DNA from: Lumbricus rubellus
Taxonomy: Eukaryota > Annelida > Clitellata > Crassiclitellata > Lumbricidae
Reading direction: 5' to 3'
NCBI GenBank assembly: GCA_945859605.1
Contig: OX243814.1
Span: 43,033,931-43,097,930 of the forward strand
Length of the DNA: 64,000 nucleotides
Notes under the pieces: model-generated
The model's input: only the letters and a program-made list of their open reading frames with translations
Told to the model about the DNA's origin: nothing
Database searches by the model: none
Shown: positions 63,291 to 64,000 of the stretch, in pieces
How positions within the stretch are numbered: the first letter of the stretch is position 1
Layout of the letters: every line of letters begins with the position of its first letter
Translations under genes and position numbers: made by a program

Positions 63291-64000
63291 TATGACTTAA
63301 GTCTTGATTATTCCTCATGTTTGTTTTAGGATGCAAGTTTTGGGTTATTATAAATTATGTTACTTGTTCACATGATCGGTCATTTCCTTTGGATAATTAT
63401 TATTATTATTATTAGCAGCAGCAGCAGTAGTGTGTGTGTGTATGCCCAGGTCTTAAAGTGTGGCTGGACGGTCATGGACGTCGTCCATGCACTTGTTTTA
63501 AAATATGAACGCCGTCCTGCCACTCATTGGCCAGCACAACCCGAAAAGGTAACCGTGGGCGTCCAGGCACTTCTTTTGGAAAGGTAAGGGGCGTCCACCC
63601 ACGCACTTATTTTCCCACACTTTAAGGACTGTGTAGGCCTGTATTTAAAAAAAATTACCACCGAACTTCAATGTGCACTTCTGAGCTTTGTAAGGAGGGC
63701 ATTATCAAATTTCAGTTGTATTGTATATTGTATTGTATAGAAATAAATCAGCTGCTTTCAAATTACACAACCAACAGCTGACTTGGACTCGGAATCTGGC
63801 GCGCAAATAGCCTCGTTTTATACCAATAATATTCTCTTTATAAAACAACCCAGAATAAGATTATAGTTACTGGGGACCATTTTAAAGCAAAATTATTATT
63901 ATATCTTTAATTATTTATAATTTCCAGCCTGTTGCCAATTTTTTCCTGGTAGTAAATTGCAGTTCTTTTAACGCAACCCAGCTTCGAGATTAAGCGTAAA

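Larger units (their letters stand above)
60456..64000. mobile_element. Segment bounded by ~227-bp inverted arms, right end off the window
   Basis: 60456-60682 and 63775-64000 are inverted copies at roughly 93-95 percent by eye. Shared words: CTTAATCTCGA(G/A)GCTGGG, TTGGCAACAGGCTGGAAATT, CTTATTCTGGGTTGTTTTAT, GAGGCTATTTGCGCGCCA. The right arm reaches the last base, so it continues beyond. The interior contains the MITE at 60899, the FEN-like relic at 61600 and a LINE scrap. Confidence 0.75.

Noticed and set aside
1..64000. CRISPR arrays, bacterial operons, rRNA genes
   Set aside because: The tandem repeats lack unique spacers and the genes are spliced; none of these is present.

Overview
The window is eukaryotic, AT-rich animal DNA with spliced genes and a heavy load of transposable elements. 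The three host genes have clear animal homologues (ADSL, DNAJC22 and a SYCE3-like gene). The repeat types (tRNA-derived SINE sharing a LINE 3' tail, mariner, piggyBac, hAT MITEs) and the very frequent octamer TAGGCCTA would suit a marine invertebrate, perhaps a non-vertebrate deuterostome. I cannot fix the species.

Layout. 1-11.7 kb: adenylosuccinate lyase (ADSL) on the minus strand. Eleven consecutive coding exons can be read with correct splice phases; the last ~85 codons lie off the left edge. There are two alternative first coding exons, 2.5 kb apart, with the same phase. 12-14.6 kb: SINE and tetranucleotide repeats. 14.7-18.4 kb: DNAJC22 (TM2/multipass membrane J-protein), minus strand, four coding exons, complete. 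19.7-20.9 kb: a small plus-strand gene (98 residues, three exons) resembling synaptonemal complex central element protein 3 (SYCE3), divergent from DNAJC22. 23.8-28.4 kb: an intact intronless 1536-codon minus-strand ORF with a C-terminal domain matching the FEN1/XPG nuclease metal-binding pattern. A broken relative lies at 61.6 kb.

28.8-64 kb holds no host gene that I recognise. It contains at least eight short hAT-like elements with 8-10 bp target duplications, several sharing a GACGAC...GTCGTC hairpin core; two mariner-type elements with TA duplications (the better one reads as DD37D); a 4.6 kb piggyBac element whose broken transposase is split by a 2.6 kb array of a 9-bp unit; CR1/L2-like LINE fragments; a tandem-repeat MITE; and a >3.5 kb segment bounded by ~227-bp inverted arms.

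The most unusual host-gene observation is that two genes (ADSL exon 5, SYCE3-like exon 2) each have a ~33-bp minisatellite built from their own exon/intron junction, so the 5' splice site is repeated many times. ADSL acts in purine synthesis, DNAJC22 is a membrane co-chaperone and SYCE3 is meiotic; nothing suggests the three work together. All splice models are from reading the sequence, without transcript data.
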